Below, piece after piece: positions 16,855 through 27,762 of a DNA stretch of 56,601 nt (the stretch's first letter is position 1; the number at the start of each line of letters is the position of its first letter). The translations under genes and the position numbers were made by a program. The notes below the pieces were generated by a model. It saw nothing but the letters and a program-made list of their open reading frames with translations. It made no database searches and was not told the DNA's origin. Source of the DNA: Clostridium saudiense (GTDB lineage Bacteria > Bacillota > Clostridia > Clostridiales > Clostridiaceae); assembly GCF_000577815.1 (NCBI RefSeq), contig NZ_CBYM010000023.1:1-56601 (forward strand). The letters run 5' to 3'.

Positions 16855-17526
16855 TTACTTAAAGTTATATACTCTACTTTCTAATTTATAGAACAAAAAG
16901 TCATCTGTTATGGTTATTGTTTCTTTTAAACCATCAAGATTGTTTTCAATTGTTTGTATTTCATCTCCAGTTCCATTTTTAATTATGTCATATATTTGCT
17001 TATCTAATTCAGTATAATCCCTTTCATAATTCCCTGTAAAAGCTTGTGAAAATGCAGCTAAAGATAAGTTTTCAAATTCAAACTTTTGTCCTTCTAATAT
17101 AGTTTTTCTATCTAAATTATAACCCATCTTCATTTCTAATTTTCCACTTGCTAAATCAGACCCATATTGTTTAAATCCAAAATACATACTTTCTAATCTC
17201 TCTGCTTCTGGAATATCTAAATATACATATGTATCATTAGTTGACTCACCATTTTCTTCTTTTATTTCATTTTCAGTTACCTCATATTCTAATGAATATC
17301 CTTTTGCTGTTGATTCAACACTTGCTAATGCTTTATCAAATAATGACTTTACTTCGTCTCTACTATAATCTTCTGACCATGTTCCTGACAAAATATCAGT
17401 ATCTTCAATTGCTATTTTTGAATTATCACTTGCTATATTTTTATTTTCTGTATTATTACTTGAGCATCCTACAACACTAATAGCTAAAACTGTACATAAT
17501 GCTAAAGCTATTACATTTCTCTTCAT
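16855..17526 (-). CDS. Predicted lipoprotein, function unknown
   Basis: 223 residues with a type II signal peptide: MKRNVIALALCTVLAISVVGCSSN, lipobox VVGC, predicted acylated Cys21. The mature part starts with an Asn/Ser/Asp linker and then a mixed alpha/beta domain with no motif I recognise. Preceded by a G-rich site (AGGGGG). It reads in the same direction as the RDD gene 43 bases downstream and may share its transcript and terminator. Confidence 0.72.
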   Translation of the reverse strand: MKRNVIALALCTVLAISVVGCSSNNTENKNIASDNSKIAIEDTDILSGTWSEDYSRDEVKSLFDKALASVESTAKGYSLEYEVTENEIKEENGESTNDTYVYLDIPEAERLESMYFGFKQYGSDLASGKLEMKMGYNLDRKTILEGQKFEFENLSLAAFSQAFTGNYERDYTELDKQIYDIIKNGTGDEIQTIENNLDGLKETITITDDFLFYKLESRVYNFK

Positions 17527-17651
17527 GTTGTTTCCCCCTATATCTTTATTAGCATAATATTATGCTTTCCTAAATCCTATTAATTATAACATTAATACCC
17601 TTTCATTTAAATGTGTTTATTAACATATTTATTTAAAATTCACATTAAGAA

Positions 17652-18362
17652 TTATATTTTTATATTATTTTTTATTTTTTCAAAAGTTTTTTCTCCTATT
17701 CCATCAACATTTTTCAATTCATCTATTGTTTTAAATCCACCATTCTCTTCTCTATACATAATAATAGAATTAGCTTTTACATCACCTATACCTGGAATAT
17801 CTTTAAGTCTATTTAAATCAGCTGTATTAATATTAATTTTACCATCATCAATTTCTATTTCTTGAATTTCATTAATTTCTATGTTCTCATTACTAACTGA
17901 ATCATTAATATTTCTAATTACTATAAGCTCATGATTGTTTATTTCCTTTGCCCTATTTATATTAGAAATATCAGCTTCATTTGTTAATCCTCCAGCTGCT
18001 TCTATTAAATCTTTAATTATACTTCCTTCATTTAAACTATATACATCAGGATTAATGACCTCACCTTTAATTTCTACTACAATTATATTTCCTACTTGTT
18101 GATTAATATTGGTATTATTAATTATTAAACTTGAATCTTCTTTAAATATTTCATCTTTACTACTATTAGTTTTTTGCTCTTCATTATAATTATCATTTTC
18201 CTCAATAAAAATATTATTCATATATTCATCTTTAAAAACATTACTTTTATTCTTTCCATATGTCATTAATGAAACTATAAGAAGTAATATTAATACTACT
18301 GTTAAACCTATTGTTTTTTTCTCTTTAAATATATTCTTTAATTTCTCTTTCATATTATCCAT
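17652..18362 (-). CDS. comEA: ComEA-like protein: membrane anchor, SLBB domain and helix-hairpin-helix
   Basis: 236 residues. TM anchor at about 18-37 (TVLILLLIVSLMTYG), an acidic Asn/Glu linker, an SLBB domain (about 90-150, VVEIKGEVINPDVYSLNEGS), and a C-terminal double helix-hairpin-helix DNA-binding domain with INTADLNRLKDIPGIGDVKA and IDELKNVDGIGEKTFEKI. This is the layout of the ComEA receptor that binds incoming double-stranded DNA in transformation. No ComEB/ComEC gene is next to it, so use in transformation here is inference. Confidence 0.88.
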   Translation of the reverse strand: MDNMKEKLKNIFKEKKTIGLTVVLILLLIVSLMTYGKNKSNVFKDEYMNNIFIEENDNYNEEQKTNSSKDEIFKEDSSLIINNTNINQQVGNIIVVEIKGEVINPDVYSLNEGSIIKDLIEAAGGLTNEADISNINRAKEINNHELIVIRNINDSVSNENIEINEIQEIEIDDGKININTADLNRLKDIPGIGDVKANSIIMYREENGGFKTIDELKNVDGIGEKTFEKIKNNIKI

Positions 18363-18502
18363 TTATTCACCTACTTATTAATCTCATTATAATTATTAAC
18401 ACAAATTCCATATATAAACTTATTATATAAATATATATATGGAATTATTTCACCTTTTTTGATAAACTAAATAAGTAAACTATGAAATATAGGGAGAGAA
18501 AA

Positions 18503-19813
18503 ATGAAGAAAAGATTATTCAAAAAGTTTGCTTTAGTATTTTTCTCAGCAATTTTGTTGTTAAATATTACTTCAGTAAACACCTTTGCCTTTCCTAATAT
18601 ATGCTCTGAAGGAGTATATCTTATGGATGCAAAAACTGGTCAAGTACTATATGAAAAAAATTCTGATGTTCAATATATGCCTGCATCAACCACAAAAGTA
18701 ATGACAGCAATAATAGCATTAGAAAAATGTAATCTTACAGATCAAGTTACTATAGGAGAAAATCCACCCAAAGCTGATGGCTCTTCCATAGGGATAGAAC
18801 AAGGCGAAGTTTATACAATTGAAGAATTACTTTATGGATTGTTATTAGAATCAGGAAATGATTGTGCAGAAGCAATTGCAGAACATGTTGCAGGTTCAAT
18901 TGAGGAATTTGCCAAGCTTATGAATGAAAAAGCTAAAGAATTAGGAGCAACAAATACCTCCTTTAAAAATCCAAGTGGGTTAACAGAAGACGGACATTTA
19001 ACAACGGCTCATGATTTAGCTTTAATAATGAGGTATGCTTCTCAAAATCCAGACTTTGTTAGGATTTCACAAACACCATCATATTTTTACGAAAATCATC
19101 CTTATTCAAATGGAAATGAAAAGTGGGCTTCAAATCATAATCCTTTATTAAAAGAAAATTCAGCATATACTTATAAATATGCTTATACAGGAAAAACTGG
19201 ATATACAGTAGCTGCAAATCATTCATATGCTGCAGTTGCAGTTAAGGATGATCAAGAAATAGTAGGTGCATTTTTAAATGCTACTGATAAAGATGGTCTA
19301 TATACTGGAGTTGGCCAATTATTTGATTGGGGATTTGAAAACTTTAAAACAGAAAAAATAGTAACAACTGGTGATAAATTAGATGATTATCAAATAGATG
19401 ATTCAACTACTATTCCATTACTTGCTGCTGATGATGTTTATTATACCTTCAATCTTGCAAATGGAGAAAATATCGATAATATTAACTTATCAGTTACTTA
19501 TGAAAATAAAGATTTAAGTAAAACATCTATAAAAAAAGGTGAAACACTATTTAATGCTTCACTTTTAATTAATGGCAATAAGATATGTGATATAAAATTA
19601 GATAGTGGTGAATCTAGAAAATATACAGCTGAAGTAGCGGTTAAAAATACTGTTAATTCTATTACTAATAATAAGTATTTTATTCCTGGAGTAATAACAG
19701 GTATTATTTTAATAATTATTATAATTATCATTATTCTTTCAATACGTAAAAGAAAGAGAAGAAAAAGATTTTTAGCAAGACGTTCTTATATAAGAAATAA
19801 ACATAATTTTTAA
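18503..19813 (+). CDS. D-alanyl-D-alanine carboxypeptidase, PBP5/DacF family
   Basis: Trims the terminal D-Ala of peptidoglycan stem peptides outside the membrane. Signal peptide in the first 30 residues (FALVFFSAILLLNITSVNTFAF). Catalytic motifs: SxxK as STTK (MPASTTKVMTA), SGN as ESGNDCAE, KTG as GKTGYT. A beta-rich C-terminal domain leads to a C-terminal membrane anchor (FIPGVITGIILIIIIIIIIL) and a strongly basic tail. The ATG at 18503 follows AGGGAG; the ATG seven codons earlier lies before that site. Monocistronic, with its own terminator. Confidence 0.93.
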   Translation: MKKRLFKKFALVFFSAILLLNITSVNTFAFPNICSEGVYLMDAKTGQVLYEKNSDVQYMPASTTKVMTAIIALEKCNLTDQVTIGENPPKADGSSIGIEQGEVYTIEELLYGLLLESGNDCAEAIAEHVAGSIEEFAKLMNEKAKELGATNTSFKNPSGLTEDGHLTTAHDLALIMRYASQNPDFVRISQTPSYFYENHPYSNGNEKWASNHNPLLKENSAYTYKYAYTGKTGYTVAANHSYAAVAVKDDQEIVGAFLNATDKDGLYTGVGQLFDWGFENFKTEKIVTTGDKLDDYQIDDSTTIPLLAADDVYYTFNLANGENIDNINLSVTYENKDLSKTSIKKGETLFNASLLINGNKICDIKLDSGESRKYTAEVAVKNTVNSITNNKYFIPGVITGIILIIIIIIIILSIRKRKRRKRFLARRSYIRNKHNF

Positions 19814-19848
19814 TAAAAGAGTCTGCCTTTAAGGCAGACTCTTTTATT
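19812..19848. terminator. Terminator between dacF-like and RluA genes
   Basis: A nearly loop-free 18-bp inverted repeat (AATAAAAGAGTCTGCCTT and its complement) lies immediately after the carboxypeptidase stop. A/T tracts on both sides suit both convergent genes. Confidence 0.88.
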
Positions 19849-19877
19849 AAAATAATTATTTATATTATAATTTTTTC

Positions 19878-20780
19878 TTAACTCTCTCTTAGATTTTCTA
19901 AAAGTGCTCTTATATCTTCAGGTAAATCGGCTCTCAATTGAAGATATTCTTTTGTTCTAGGTGATTTAAAGTTTAATCCATATGCATGAAGTGCCTGTCT
20001 TGAAATTAACTGAGCATCTTCCTCAATTCCATATAAAGTATCTCCATAAATAGGATGTCCTAGATGACTTAAATGAACCCTTATTTGATGTGTTCTACCT
20101 GTTTCTAATAAACACTCAACTAAATCAGCATTTTTTAATCTTTCTACTACTTTATAATGAGTTATACTCCTTTGTCCTCTTTCATCTACAACTCTTCTCA
20201 TATTTCCTTCAATTTCAGGCCTATAAATTGGCTTATCTATAGTTCCCTCCATTTGCTCCATATGCCCATGGACTAATGCTAAATATCTTTTTTCTATTCC
20301 ATTTTGTTGCATATCTTTTGATAACTCCATATGAGCATACTGATTTTTAGCAATTATTATTAACCCAGATGTATCCATATCAAGCCTACTAACAAGTCTT
20401 ACAATACAGTCTTGGTTAGTTTCTTTAAAATAATATAACAATGCATTTGCTAATGTTCCTGATTGATAACGCTTAGTAGGATGAACTACCATATTAGGTC
20501 TTTTATTCACCACAATAATATCGCTATCTTCATATACTATTTCTATCTCTATTTTTTCTGGCTCTATATTTTGACTTTCTTTCTTTTTAAGATTAATCAA
20601 AATATTATCATCAGCCTTTAATACATAATTCATTTTAACTGGATTATTATTTACTAATATTCTTTTATCTAAAGCAGCACCCCTAATAAGCCTTGATGAT
20701 AACCCCATCTCTTCTTTTAAGTATTCTCTTATCTTTATTCCATCAAAAGCCTTATCTACACACTTCTCTAAAGTACTCAT
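19878..20780 (-). CDS. RluA-family pseudouridine synthase
   Basis: 300 residues. N-terminal S4-like RNA-binding domain (1-75: LSSRLIRGAALDKRILVNN), then the catalytic domain with the aspartate in RLVSRLDMDTSGLIIIAKN and the downstream LETGRTHQIRVHLSHLGHP motif. It isomerises uridine in rRNA or tRNA; the exact site (RluD-like or other) is not readable. GGGAGG precedes the ATG. It lies directly after the LCP gene, where rsfS is commonly found in related genomes. Confidence 0.9.
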   Translation of the reverse strand: MSTLEKCVDKAFDGIKIREYLKEEMGLSSRLIRGAALDKRILVNNNPVKMNYVLKADDNILINLKKKESQNIEPEKIEIEIVYEDSDIIVVNKRPNMVVHPTKRYQSGTLANALLYYFKETNQDCIVRLVSRLDMDTSGLIIIAKNQYAHMELSKDMQQNGIEKRYLALVHGHMEQMEGTIDKPIYRPEIEGNMRRVVDERGQRSITHYKVVERLKNADLVECLLETGRTHQIRVHLSHLGHPIYGDTLYGIEEDAQLISRQALHAYGLNFKSPRTKEYLQLRADLPEDIRALLENLRES

Positions 20781-20784
20781 GTTT

Positions 20785-20847
20785 TCCTCCCTAAAGTTAA
20801 GAGTTAAACTTAAAGTTATTATATCACTCTTACTAACTTTAAGTTAA
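20785..20847. repeat. AT-rich inverted repeat in the RluA leader
   Basis: AACTTAAAGTTA and TAACTTTAAGTT form a 12-bp perfect inverted repeat about 15 bases apart. Its gttaa/ttaac-rich composition resembles the hairpin at 30321-30440. Confidence 0.5.
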
Positions 20848-22188
20848 TTAATTAAATGTTAAATAATCTTCTCCAATAATAATTATAGCATCATAGTTTT
20901 CGTATTCTTCTTCTTTATTTTTAGAAAGATCATTAATTCCTGTATCCTCACTTAATAGCTTTTTAAGCTCTTTATCATTAGATAATATCTTAGATTCTTT
21001 CGATTTATCGTAATTTCCTACGCTAACATTTGTGTATCCTAGATTCTCCAATTCTATCCTTAAATTGCCTGCTAATCCATTTACCCTAGTAGCATTTAAA
21101 ACCATTATAGAATAACCACTTCTGTTTGCACTCTTATTAGCTTCACTTGTTATCTTTAATGATTCTAATAAACTTTGATTATATGATGGATTCATAACTA
21201 GGAAATCTTGTCCATAAATTCTTTCATTATCACCTTGTAAAGTATTCATAGAAATCCCTTCATTTTTTACCATCTTCAATCCATAGTAAATCATATCACT
21301 ACCAGACATATTAGTTACTATATTTTCTTTAACAGCCTTAAGAATACTTGGAATCTGTGTTATAATTTCTGGACTAGTGCATTTTTCAATTACTTTAGCT
21401 ATAAATGCCTGTTGATTTTTAATTCTCCCTAAATCACCTTCTGCAAGTCCAGTTCCATCATTATTTTTTCTCCATCTAAAATATTCTTCTGCCTTTTGCC
21501 CATCTAATAATACTGTTTCACCAGCATTAAAATGTATATGTAAATCCTGTGCATCATCATCATAATACATATCTCTATCTATATACATTTCAACTCCGCC
21601 AATAGCATCAATTAAATTTCTAAAAGCCGCATAATCTATTTCAACTAAATAATTAATTTTTACATCTAAAAGATTTTGAACTTGTTCTATAACTTCTTCT
21701 TCCCCACCTAAAACATAGGCAGCATTTATCTTCCAATAAGGAATTTTATTTCCTTTACCATCTGTTGCATTCTCTACCTCTATTAATGTGTCCCTAGGTA
21801 TTGAAACAACGTTTATATTATCTGTACGCGGGTTATAGTTAATCATCATCATAGTATCAGTTCTTCTTGCTGATGAATTTGAAGTATTTTCTGCATCTCC
21901 TATATCCATCCCCAGTAATAATATATTCACTGTTTCATTTGAACTTGGCTTAACTGCAGATATAATATCATTGTTATTAAGCGATGAAATAAATGAAAAT
22001 AAATATACTCCAACTAATGCAACAAGCACAACTATTGTTAAAATAAAAGATGTAATTGCTCTCTTTATAATAGTTGACTTTTTCTCTTTTCTCTTAAGTC
22101 TTTGTTTAATTTCAAGCTCTTCTCTTGGACTTAATTGCCTCGATCCCTTCCTGGCATTATGTTTCTCACTTTTTTTATTTCCTGCCAT
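20848..22188 (-). CDS. LytR-CpsA-Psr family glycopolymer transferase
   Basis: 446 residues: basic cytosolic tail, TM at about 45-67 (SFILTIVVLVALVGVYLFSFI), LCP catalytic domain (about 85-265) with LLLGMDIGD, RTDTMMMINYNP and SIPRDT, and a C-terminal LytR_C domain (about 355-446, YSIMVLNATRVNGLAGNL). LCP enzymes attach teichoic-acid-like polymers to peptidoglycan outside the membrane. It is the last gene of the obg-yhbY-nadD-yqeK block on this strand. Confidence 0.9.
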   Translation of the reverse strand: MAGNKKSEKHNARKGSRQLSPREELEIKQRLKRKEKKSTIIKRAITSFILTIVVLVALVGVYLFSFISSLNNNDIISAVKPSSNETVNILLLGMDIGDAENTSNSSARRTDTMMMINYNPRTDNINVVSIPRDTLIEVENATDGKGNKIPYWKINAAYVLGGEEEVIEQVQNLLDVKINYLVEIDYAAFRNLIDAIGGVEMYIDRDMYYDDDAQDLHIHFNAGETVLLDGQKAEEYFRWRKNNDGTGLAEGDLGRIKNQQAFIAKVIEKCTSPEIITQIPSILKAVKENIVTNMSGSDMIYYGLKMVKNEGISMNTLQGDNERIYGQDFLVMNPSYNQSLLESLKITSEANKSANRSGYSIMVLNATRVNGLAGNLRIELENLGYTNVSVGNYDKSKESKILSNDKELKKLLSEDTGINDLSKNKEEEYENYDAIIIIGEDYLTFN

Positions 22189-22228
22189 TACCCATCCCTC
22201 ACCTTATAAACTAAATCTATAATTGTAT

Positions 22229-22798
22229 TTACTTATTATTATACAATAAATAATTTCTTGCTTTAACAGAATTTATATCTACTGCACAGCCCTGGTTTAA
22301 TAAATACATAGTTGTATGAGTTAATGCTTTTAACATGGCTTCATCTAAGTTCTTGCGAGAAATATCTCTAATCTCTTCTACTCCTTCAAATTTTCTTGAA
22401 GGTTCAATTAAGTCAGCTAAATATATTATCTTTTCAAGTTTACTCATATTCTCTTTTCCAGTAGTATGCCATCTCATTGCACTTAATATTTCTTCATCAT
22501 CTATTTCAAAAATTTTTCTTCCCAAAATAGGTGCAATTATTGAATGCCATAATTCTTTAGTATTTTTTTCATCTACTGATAATAAAATATTTTCATCTTT
22601 AATTATTTTTAGCATTTCCTCACTACTCATATTTTTTGCTGCGTCATGGCAAAGTGCAGCTATTTCAGCCTTTCGAACATCTTCATTATAAATATTCGCA
22701 AGCTCAACAGCAGTTTTTACTACCCCTAAGGTATGACCATATCTAGATGGTTTTAAATTATCTTTTAAATAATCTTTTATTTCATCTACTCCCCACAT
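22229..22798 (-). CDS. yqeK: YqeK: HD-domain symmetrical Ap4A hydrolase
   Basis: 189 residues with the HD metal-binding residues HTLGVV, LCHDAAKN, LWHSIIAP and RWHTTGKEN, and the C-terminal YLADLIEPSRKF typical of YqeK, which splits diadenosine tetraphosphate into two ADP. ATG 22798 is chosen: AGGAGAG lies just before it, within the end of nadD, while the longer frame begins ten codons earlier inside nadD. One base separates it from the nadD stop, a fixed arrangement in Firmicutes. Confidence 0.92.
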   Translation of the reverse strand: MWGVDEIKDYLKDNLKPSRYGHTLGVVKTAVELANIYNEDVRKAEIAALCHDAAKNMSSEEMLKIIKDENILLSVDEKNTKELWHSIIAPILGRKIFEIDDEEILSAMRWHTTGKENMSKLEKIIYLADLIEPSRKFEGVEEIRDISRKNLDEAMLKALTHTTMYLLNQGCAVDINSVKARNYLLYNNK

Positions 22799-22799
22799 T

Positions 22800-23408
22800 T
22801 TACTCTCTCCTATATAAATTATTTTCACTTATATACTTCATTACTCCTTCTGGTAAGAAAAAGTCTACCCTTCTTCCTTCAGCTATTCTTTCTCTAATCA
22901 TTGATGAAGAAATATCTATATTGGCTACATCAAGTAATATTATTTTAGCATTGTATTTTTCCTCTAATTTAGATTTTTGCAATTCTAAAATATCTTTATT
23001 ATATTCTCCTCTATTAAAAGCAACAAAAGTGCAATTTTTTAATACTAAATCAGTATTTCTCCACTTTTCTATATCCATTAATGAATCTGCACCTGCAATA
23101 AAAAATACTTCGCTAACATCATCTAAACTTTTCAAATACTGTAAAGTTTCATAAGTATAACTATACCCATTCTTCTTTATTTCATAATCACTAATTTCAA
23201 AGCCTTCATAACCTTCTATAGCTTTTTTAACCATATCATTTCTATACTTAGAGTCTATTACCGGACTTTCTTTTTTATGTGGTGGATTACCAGCTACCAT
23301 AAATATGACTTTATCTAACTCTAAAACTTCTTTGGCTTCATATGCTATATATAAATGTGCTAAATGTATGGGATTAAATGTTCCCCCCATCATACCATAT
23401 CGTTTCAT
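22800..23408 (-). CDS. nadD: Nicotinate-nucleotide adenylyltransferase
   Basis: Makes deamido-NAD from nicotinate mononucleotide and ATP in NAD synthesis. 202 residues with the nucleotidyltransferase motifs GGTFNPIHLAHL at the N terminus, NPPHKKE, FFIAGADSLMDIEKW, and SSSMIRERI near the C terminus. It follows yhbY by two bases and abuts yqeK. Confidence 0.95.
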   Translation of the reverse strand: MKRYGMMGGTFNPIHLAHLYIAYEAKEVLELDKVIFMVAGNPPHKKESPVIDSKYRNDMVKKAIEGYEGFEISDYEIKKNGYSYTYETLQYLKSLDDVSEVFFIAGADSLMDIEKWRNTDLVLKNCTFVAFNRGEYNKDILELQKSKLEEKYNAKIILLDVANIDISSSMIRERIAEGRRVDFFLPEGVMKYISENNLYRRE

Positions 23409-23410
23409 AA

Positions 23411-23716
23411 TTAGTTATTTTTTCCTTGTGGTAATTCTATTTTAGGTTTCTTTTCAGATTTCTTATATAATACAATCTTACTTCCTATCGCTTGAACACC
23501 TTCACATCCAATAGCTTTGCATATTTCATCTGAGACTTCTCTAGCTGCTAAACCACTGTTTTCTAAAACTTTTATTTTAATAAGCTCTCTAGCTTCTAAT
23601 GCTTCTTTTAATTGTCTTAAGAATGTTTCTTCAACACCATTCTTTCCAATTTGGAATATTGGACTCATAGTGTTTGCAAGTCCTCTTAAGTAAGCTCTTT
23701 GCTTTCCTGTTATCAT
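23411..23716 (-). CDS. yhbY: YhbY/CRM-domain RNA-binding protein
   Basis: 101 residues, a single CRM domain: GKQRAYLRGLANTMSPIFQIGKNG, then LKEALEARELIKIKVL and AIGCEGVQAIGSKIVLYK. The protein binds the large-subunit precursor and helps ribosome assembly. The C-terminal KKSEKKPKIELPQGKNN is a basic tail. Located between obg and nadD as in most Firmicutes, with AGGAGG before the ATG. Confidence 0.93.
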   Translation of the reverse strand: MITGKQRAYLRGLANTMSPIFQIGKNGVEETFLRQLKEALEARELIKIKVLENSGLAAREVSDEICKAIGCEGVQAIGSKIVLYKKSEKKPKIELPQGKNN

Positions 23717-23727
23717 AAAATTTCCTC

Positions 23728-25154
<1,427 letters not shown>

Positions 25155-25170
25155 ACCTATATAAATATAA

Positions 25171-25476
25171 TTATTCAGCTATTTCTTCAACGCTTACTGG
25201 GTAAACAGAAACTTTCTTCTTGTCTCTTCCCATTCTTTCAAATCTTACGATTCCGTCTTCTTTAGCAAATAAAGTGTCATCTCCACCCTTACCTACGTTT
25301 AGACCTGGGTGAATCTTAGTTCCTCTTTGTCTGTAAAGGATGTTTCCAGCTAAAACGAATTCTCCGTCAGCAGCCTTAGCACCTAATCTTTTAGATTCAG
25401 AGTCTCTACCATTCTTTGAACTACCTACCCCTTTTTTGTGGGCAAATAATTGAAGGTTCATCATTAACATACTCAT
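25171..25476 (-). CDS. rpmA: 50S ribosomal protein L27 with cleavable N terminus
   Basis: 101 residues. The Firmicute-specific leader MNLQLF is followed by [15 protein letters not shown]; Prp protease cuts after the Phe to expose the mature L27. The ATG at 25476 overlaps the prp stop (TAATG) and has GGAGG only four bases away; the ATGs at 25470 and 25464 are also plausible starts. The gene ends the rplU-prp-rpmA operon. Confidence 0.96.
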   Translation of the reverse strand: MSMLMMNLQLFAHKKGVGSSKNGRDSESKRLGAKAADGEFVLAGNILYRQRGTKIHPGLNVGKGGDDTLFAKEDGIVRFERMGRDKKKVSVYPVSVEEIAE

Positions 25477-25850
25477 TACACCTCCTCGAATTTTATTTTT
25501 ATATATTTATTCCGTCTATTTTTACCAAAACTAGCGTCAAGGGACATAATTAAACTTTCTAAACTTTTTTCAAAGGTTAAAAGTAATATCTGTCCTCGTT
25601 CAATATCTTCATCATTAAGATTATGTAAATTCAGTGATAAAAATCCATCATTTATTTCATACTTTACTGGTAGCTTTAAAACTTCCTGCATGCCTATTAC
25701 AGCACTTTGAGATAAAACCGAAACACTATTACAAATCATGTCATATGCATCACCTGTAGTGCTTTCTATTTCTTCTCTAGATAAAGCATGACCTTCAATC
25801 TTAAATCCAAGCGATATATCTTTTTGTTTAAATATAATAATCTTAATCAT
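25476..25850 (-). CDS. prp: Ribosomal-processing cysteine protease Prp
   Basis: 124 residues. Catalytic His in EGHALSREE and Cys in [14 protein letters not shown], the conserved dyad of the family. It removes the N-terminal extension of L27, whose gene directly follows and overlaps by one base. Placement between L21 and L27 is universal in Firmicutes having the cleavable form. Confidence 0.93.
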   Translation of the reverse strand: MIKIIIFKQKDISLGFKIEGHALSREEIESTTGDAYDMICNSVSVLSQSAVIGMQEVLKLPVKYEINDGFLSLNLHNLNDEDIERGQILLLTFEKSLESLIMSLDASFGKNRRNKYIKIKFEEV

Positions 25851-25859
25851 ATCTTAAAA

Positions 25860-26171
25860 TTAAGCTTCGATTTTTTCGATTACTAATTTAGTGTAAGGTT
25901 GTCTGTGACCAGTCTTCTTTCTGTAGTCCTTCTTAGGCTTATACTTGAAAACAGTGATCTTCTTAGCCTTACCTTGAGCTGCTACCTTAGCAACAACTTT
26001 AGCTCCTTCAACTACTGGTGCACCAACAGTTAAAGTTTCTCCGTTAGAAACAGCTAAAACTTCTGTTAATTCGATTGTAGAGTCAACTTCAGCGTTTAAT
26101 TTTTCAACGTATATTACGTCTCCTTCTTGAACTCTGTATTGTTTTCCTCCAGTTAATAATACTGCGTACAT
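25860..26171 (-). CDS. rplU: 50S ribosomal protein L21
   Basis: 103 residues, normal length: [24 protein letters not shown] at the N terminus and the RNA-binding [20 protein letters not shown] near the C terminus. The ATG at 26171 follows GAGGAGGTG; the longer reading starts within the RNA leader and is rejected. First gene of the L21-Prp-L27 operon. Confidence 0.97.
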   Translation of the reverse strand: MYAVLLTGGKQYRVQEGDVIYVEKLNAEVDSTIELTEVLAVSNGETLTVGAPVVEGAKVVAKVAAQGKAKKITVFKYKPKKDYRKKTGHRQPYTKLVIEKIEA

Positions 26172-26260
26172 TCTAAAAACACCTCCTCTTAAACGGTCTC
26201 GCCAATGTAGGTACAAAGATTTAACTTTGTTTTTAAAAAACCCGTTATGTGCGGTTTACA
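26172..26260 (-). promoter_or_regulatory. L21 leader RNA (probable ribosomal-protein autoregulatory leader)
   Basis: The 5' leader of rplU carries a GC-richer segment than its surroundings (AACCGCACATAACGGG, an A/T-rich hairpin AACAAAGTTAAATCTTTGT, then GGCGAGACCGTTTAAGAGGAGG leading into the start). As I recall, the Firmicute L21 leader has this overall form; it is thought to let L21 repress its own operon. Confidence 0.65.
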
Positions 26261-26266
26261 AATGAC

Positions 26267-26296
26267 ATTTTATCATATAAAGTTACATTTTGTAAA
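26267..26296 (-). promoter_or_regulatory. Promoter of the rplU operon
   Basis: TTTACA (26291-26296) and TAAAAT (26267-26272) on the minus strand are 18 bp apart, placing the transcription start at the beginning of the leader RNA. Confidence 0.7.
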
Positions 26297-26304
26297 GAAA
26301 TTTA

Positions 26305-27750
26305 TTATACTTTTTCAATTGTTTTAATTTTGTACTTTTGGTAATTTTCTTTTTGTGATACAAATATAAGTGGCTCAACCCTGTACCCCTCTATATCATA
26401 CACAAAATTCAAATAAACCTCTTTATCTAATCCATCAATATTTTTTAAAAATTTAACTATATCCTCTTTGATGTCATCTTCATAATTCTTATCAATCTCT
26501 ATGTAAAAATCCTTTATTGAATTTTCATTAGAGCATTTTATTATTTCATTTCTAATAAGATTTTCAATATATGATAATTTTAAAAGGAATCCATTACTTT
26601 TACATTTTCTACAAGGCTCTTCTAGATATTCATAAATAGATTTTCCTTTTCTTTTTCTACTAATTTGAATTAAATCAAGTTCAGTAAACGGAAATACTTT
26701 AACATTACCTTTATCAGCTTCTAGAGATTTTTTTAATGCTTTTATAACGGGCACTTTTTGATTTTCATCTCTCATATCAATAAAATCAACTACTATGATA
26801 CCACTTAAATTTCTCAATCTAATTTGTCTTCCAACTTCCTTAGCTGCTTCTAAATTAGTTTGCATTATAGTCTTATTAAAATCTCTTCCCTTGATATTTT
26901 TCCCACTATTTACATCTATAACATACATTGCTTCCGTTTTATCAATAACAATATATCCACCACATTGTAAATTCACTTTTTTATGTCTTAGTTTAAGTAT
27001 TTCCTTTTCTATTCCACTATAATCAAATAATGTTCTTTTACCTTCATAAAATTTAAATTCAAAATTATTATTTCCTTTAGTTAATCCCTTAATATTTTCA
27101 AAAAATTCATCATCATCATCAGCTGTTATACTAGTTTTTCTATCATCTAATTCTTCAAAAAACCTAATTATCATGCTATTTGATTTTATTTTTCCAATAG
27201 TTGTTGAGTATCTAAGCTTCTTTTCCATCTCTTCTTTTTTTTCTAATAATGAATTTAATTCACTTAGCAATTCCTCATTAGTTGCAGCTTTTGATTCTGT
27301 TCTAAAAACTATTTCTACACCTTTAATAGGTTTAGTAAGATTTATTAGTCTTTGTCTTTCTTCTAAGTCAGAAATCCTTTTAGATATAGTAATTCCTTCT
27401 ACTCCCATAGTTAAAACAATATATCTACCAAGTATATTAACTTTATTGCTAACTTTAGCACCTTTATTACCTAAAGGTTCCTTTAAAACTTCTACTAAAA
27501 TTTCTTGACCCTTCTTAATTCCAACCCTTTTAAGTTCTTCACTATAATACATGTAGGCTTCTTTATCTAATCCAATATCTAAAAATATTGAGTTAATTCC
27601 TGGAATTATATTCTTGACTCTAGCCTTATAAATCTCTCCAATTTGCGGTTCATTAGTTTCCTCTTCAACGAGGCATTCTACCAATTCACCATTTTCTTTT
27701 ACTGCTATTCTAATTAATTCTTCTCTCTTCTCAACAAAAATTTCTCTCAT
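26305..27750 (-). CDS. rng: Ribonuclease G/E family endoribonuclease
   Basis: 481 residues: N-terminal S1-like domain (IGEIYKARVKNIIPGINSIF), RNase H-like and DNase I-like catalytic core with the Mg-binding aspartates in YVIDVNSGK and IIVVDFIDMRD, the Zn-link CRKCKSNG, and a C-terminal small domain. There is no long C-terminal scaffold, so it is RNase G-like. It processes rRNA and mRNA. It starts 13 bases after the TIGR03936-type gene and precedes rplU. Confidence 0.92.
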   Translation of the reverse strand: MREIFVEKREELIRIAVKENGELVECLVEEETNEPQIGEIYKARVKNIIPGINSIFLDIGLDKEAYMYYSEELKRVGIKKGQEILVEVLKEPLGNKGAKVSNKVNILGRYIVLTMGVEGITISKRISDLEERQRLINLTKPIKGVEIVFRTESKAATNEELLSELNSLLEKKEEMEKKLRYSTTIGKIKSNSMIIRFFEELDDRKTSITADDDDEFFENIKGLTKGNNNFEFKFYEGKRTLFDYSGIEKEILKLRHKKVNLQCGGYIVIDKTEAMYVIDVNSGKNIKGRDFNKTIMQTNLEAAKEVGRQIRLRNLSGIIVVDFIDMRDENQKVPVIKALKKSLEADKGNVKVFPFTELDLIQISRKRKGKSIYEYLEEPCRKCKSNGFLLKLSYIENLIRNEIIKCSNENSIKDFYIEIDKNYEDDIKEDIVKFLKNIDGLDKEVYLNFVYDIEGYRVEPLIFVSQKENYQKYKIKTIEKV

Positions 27751-27762
27751 ATTAAAACTACC

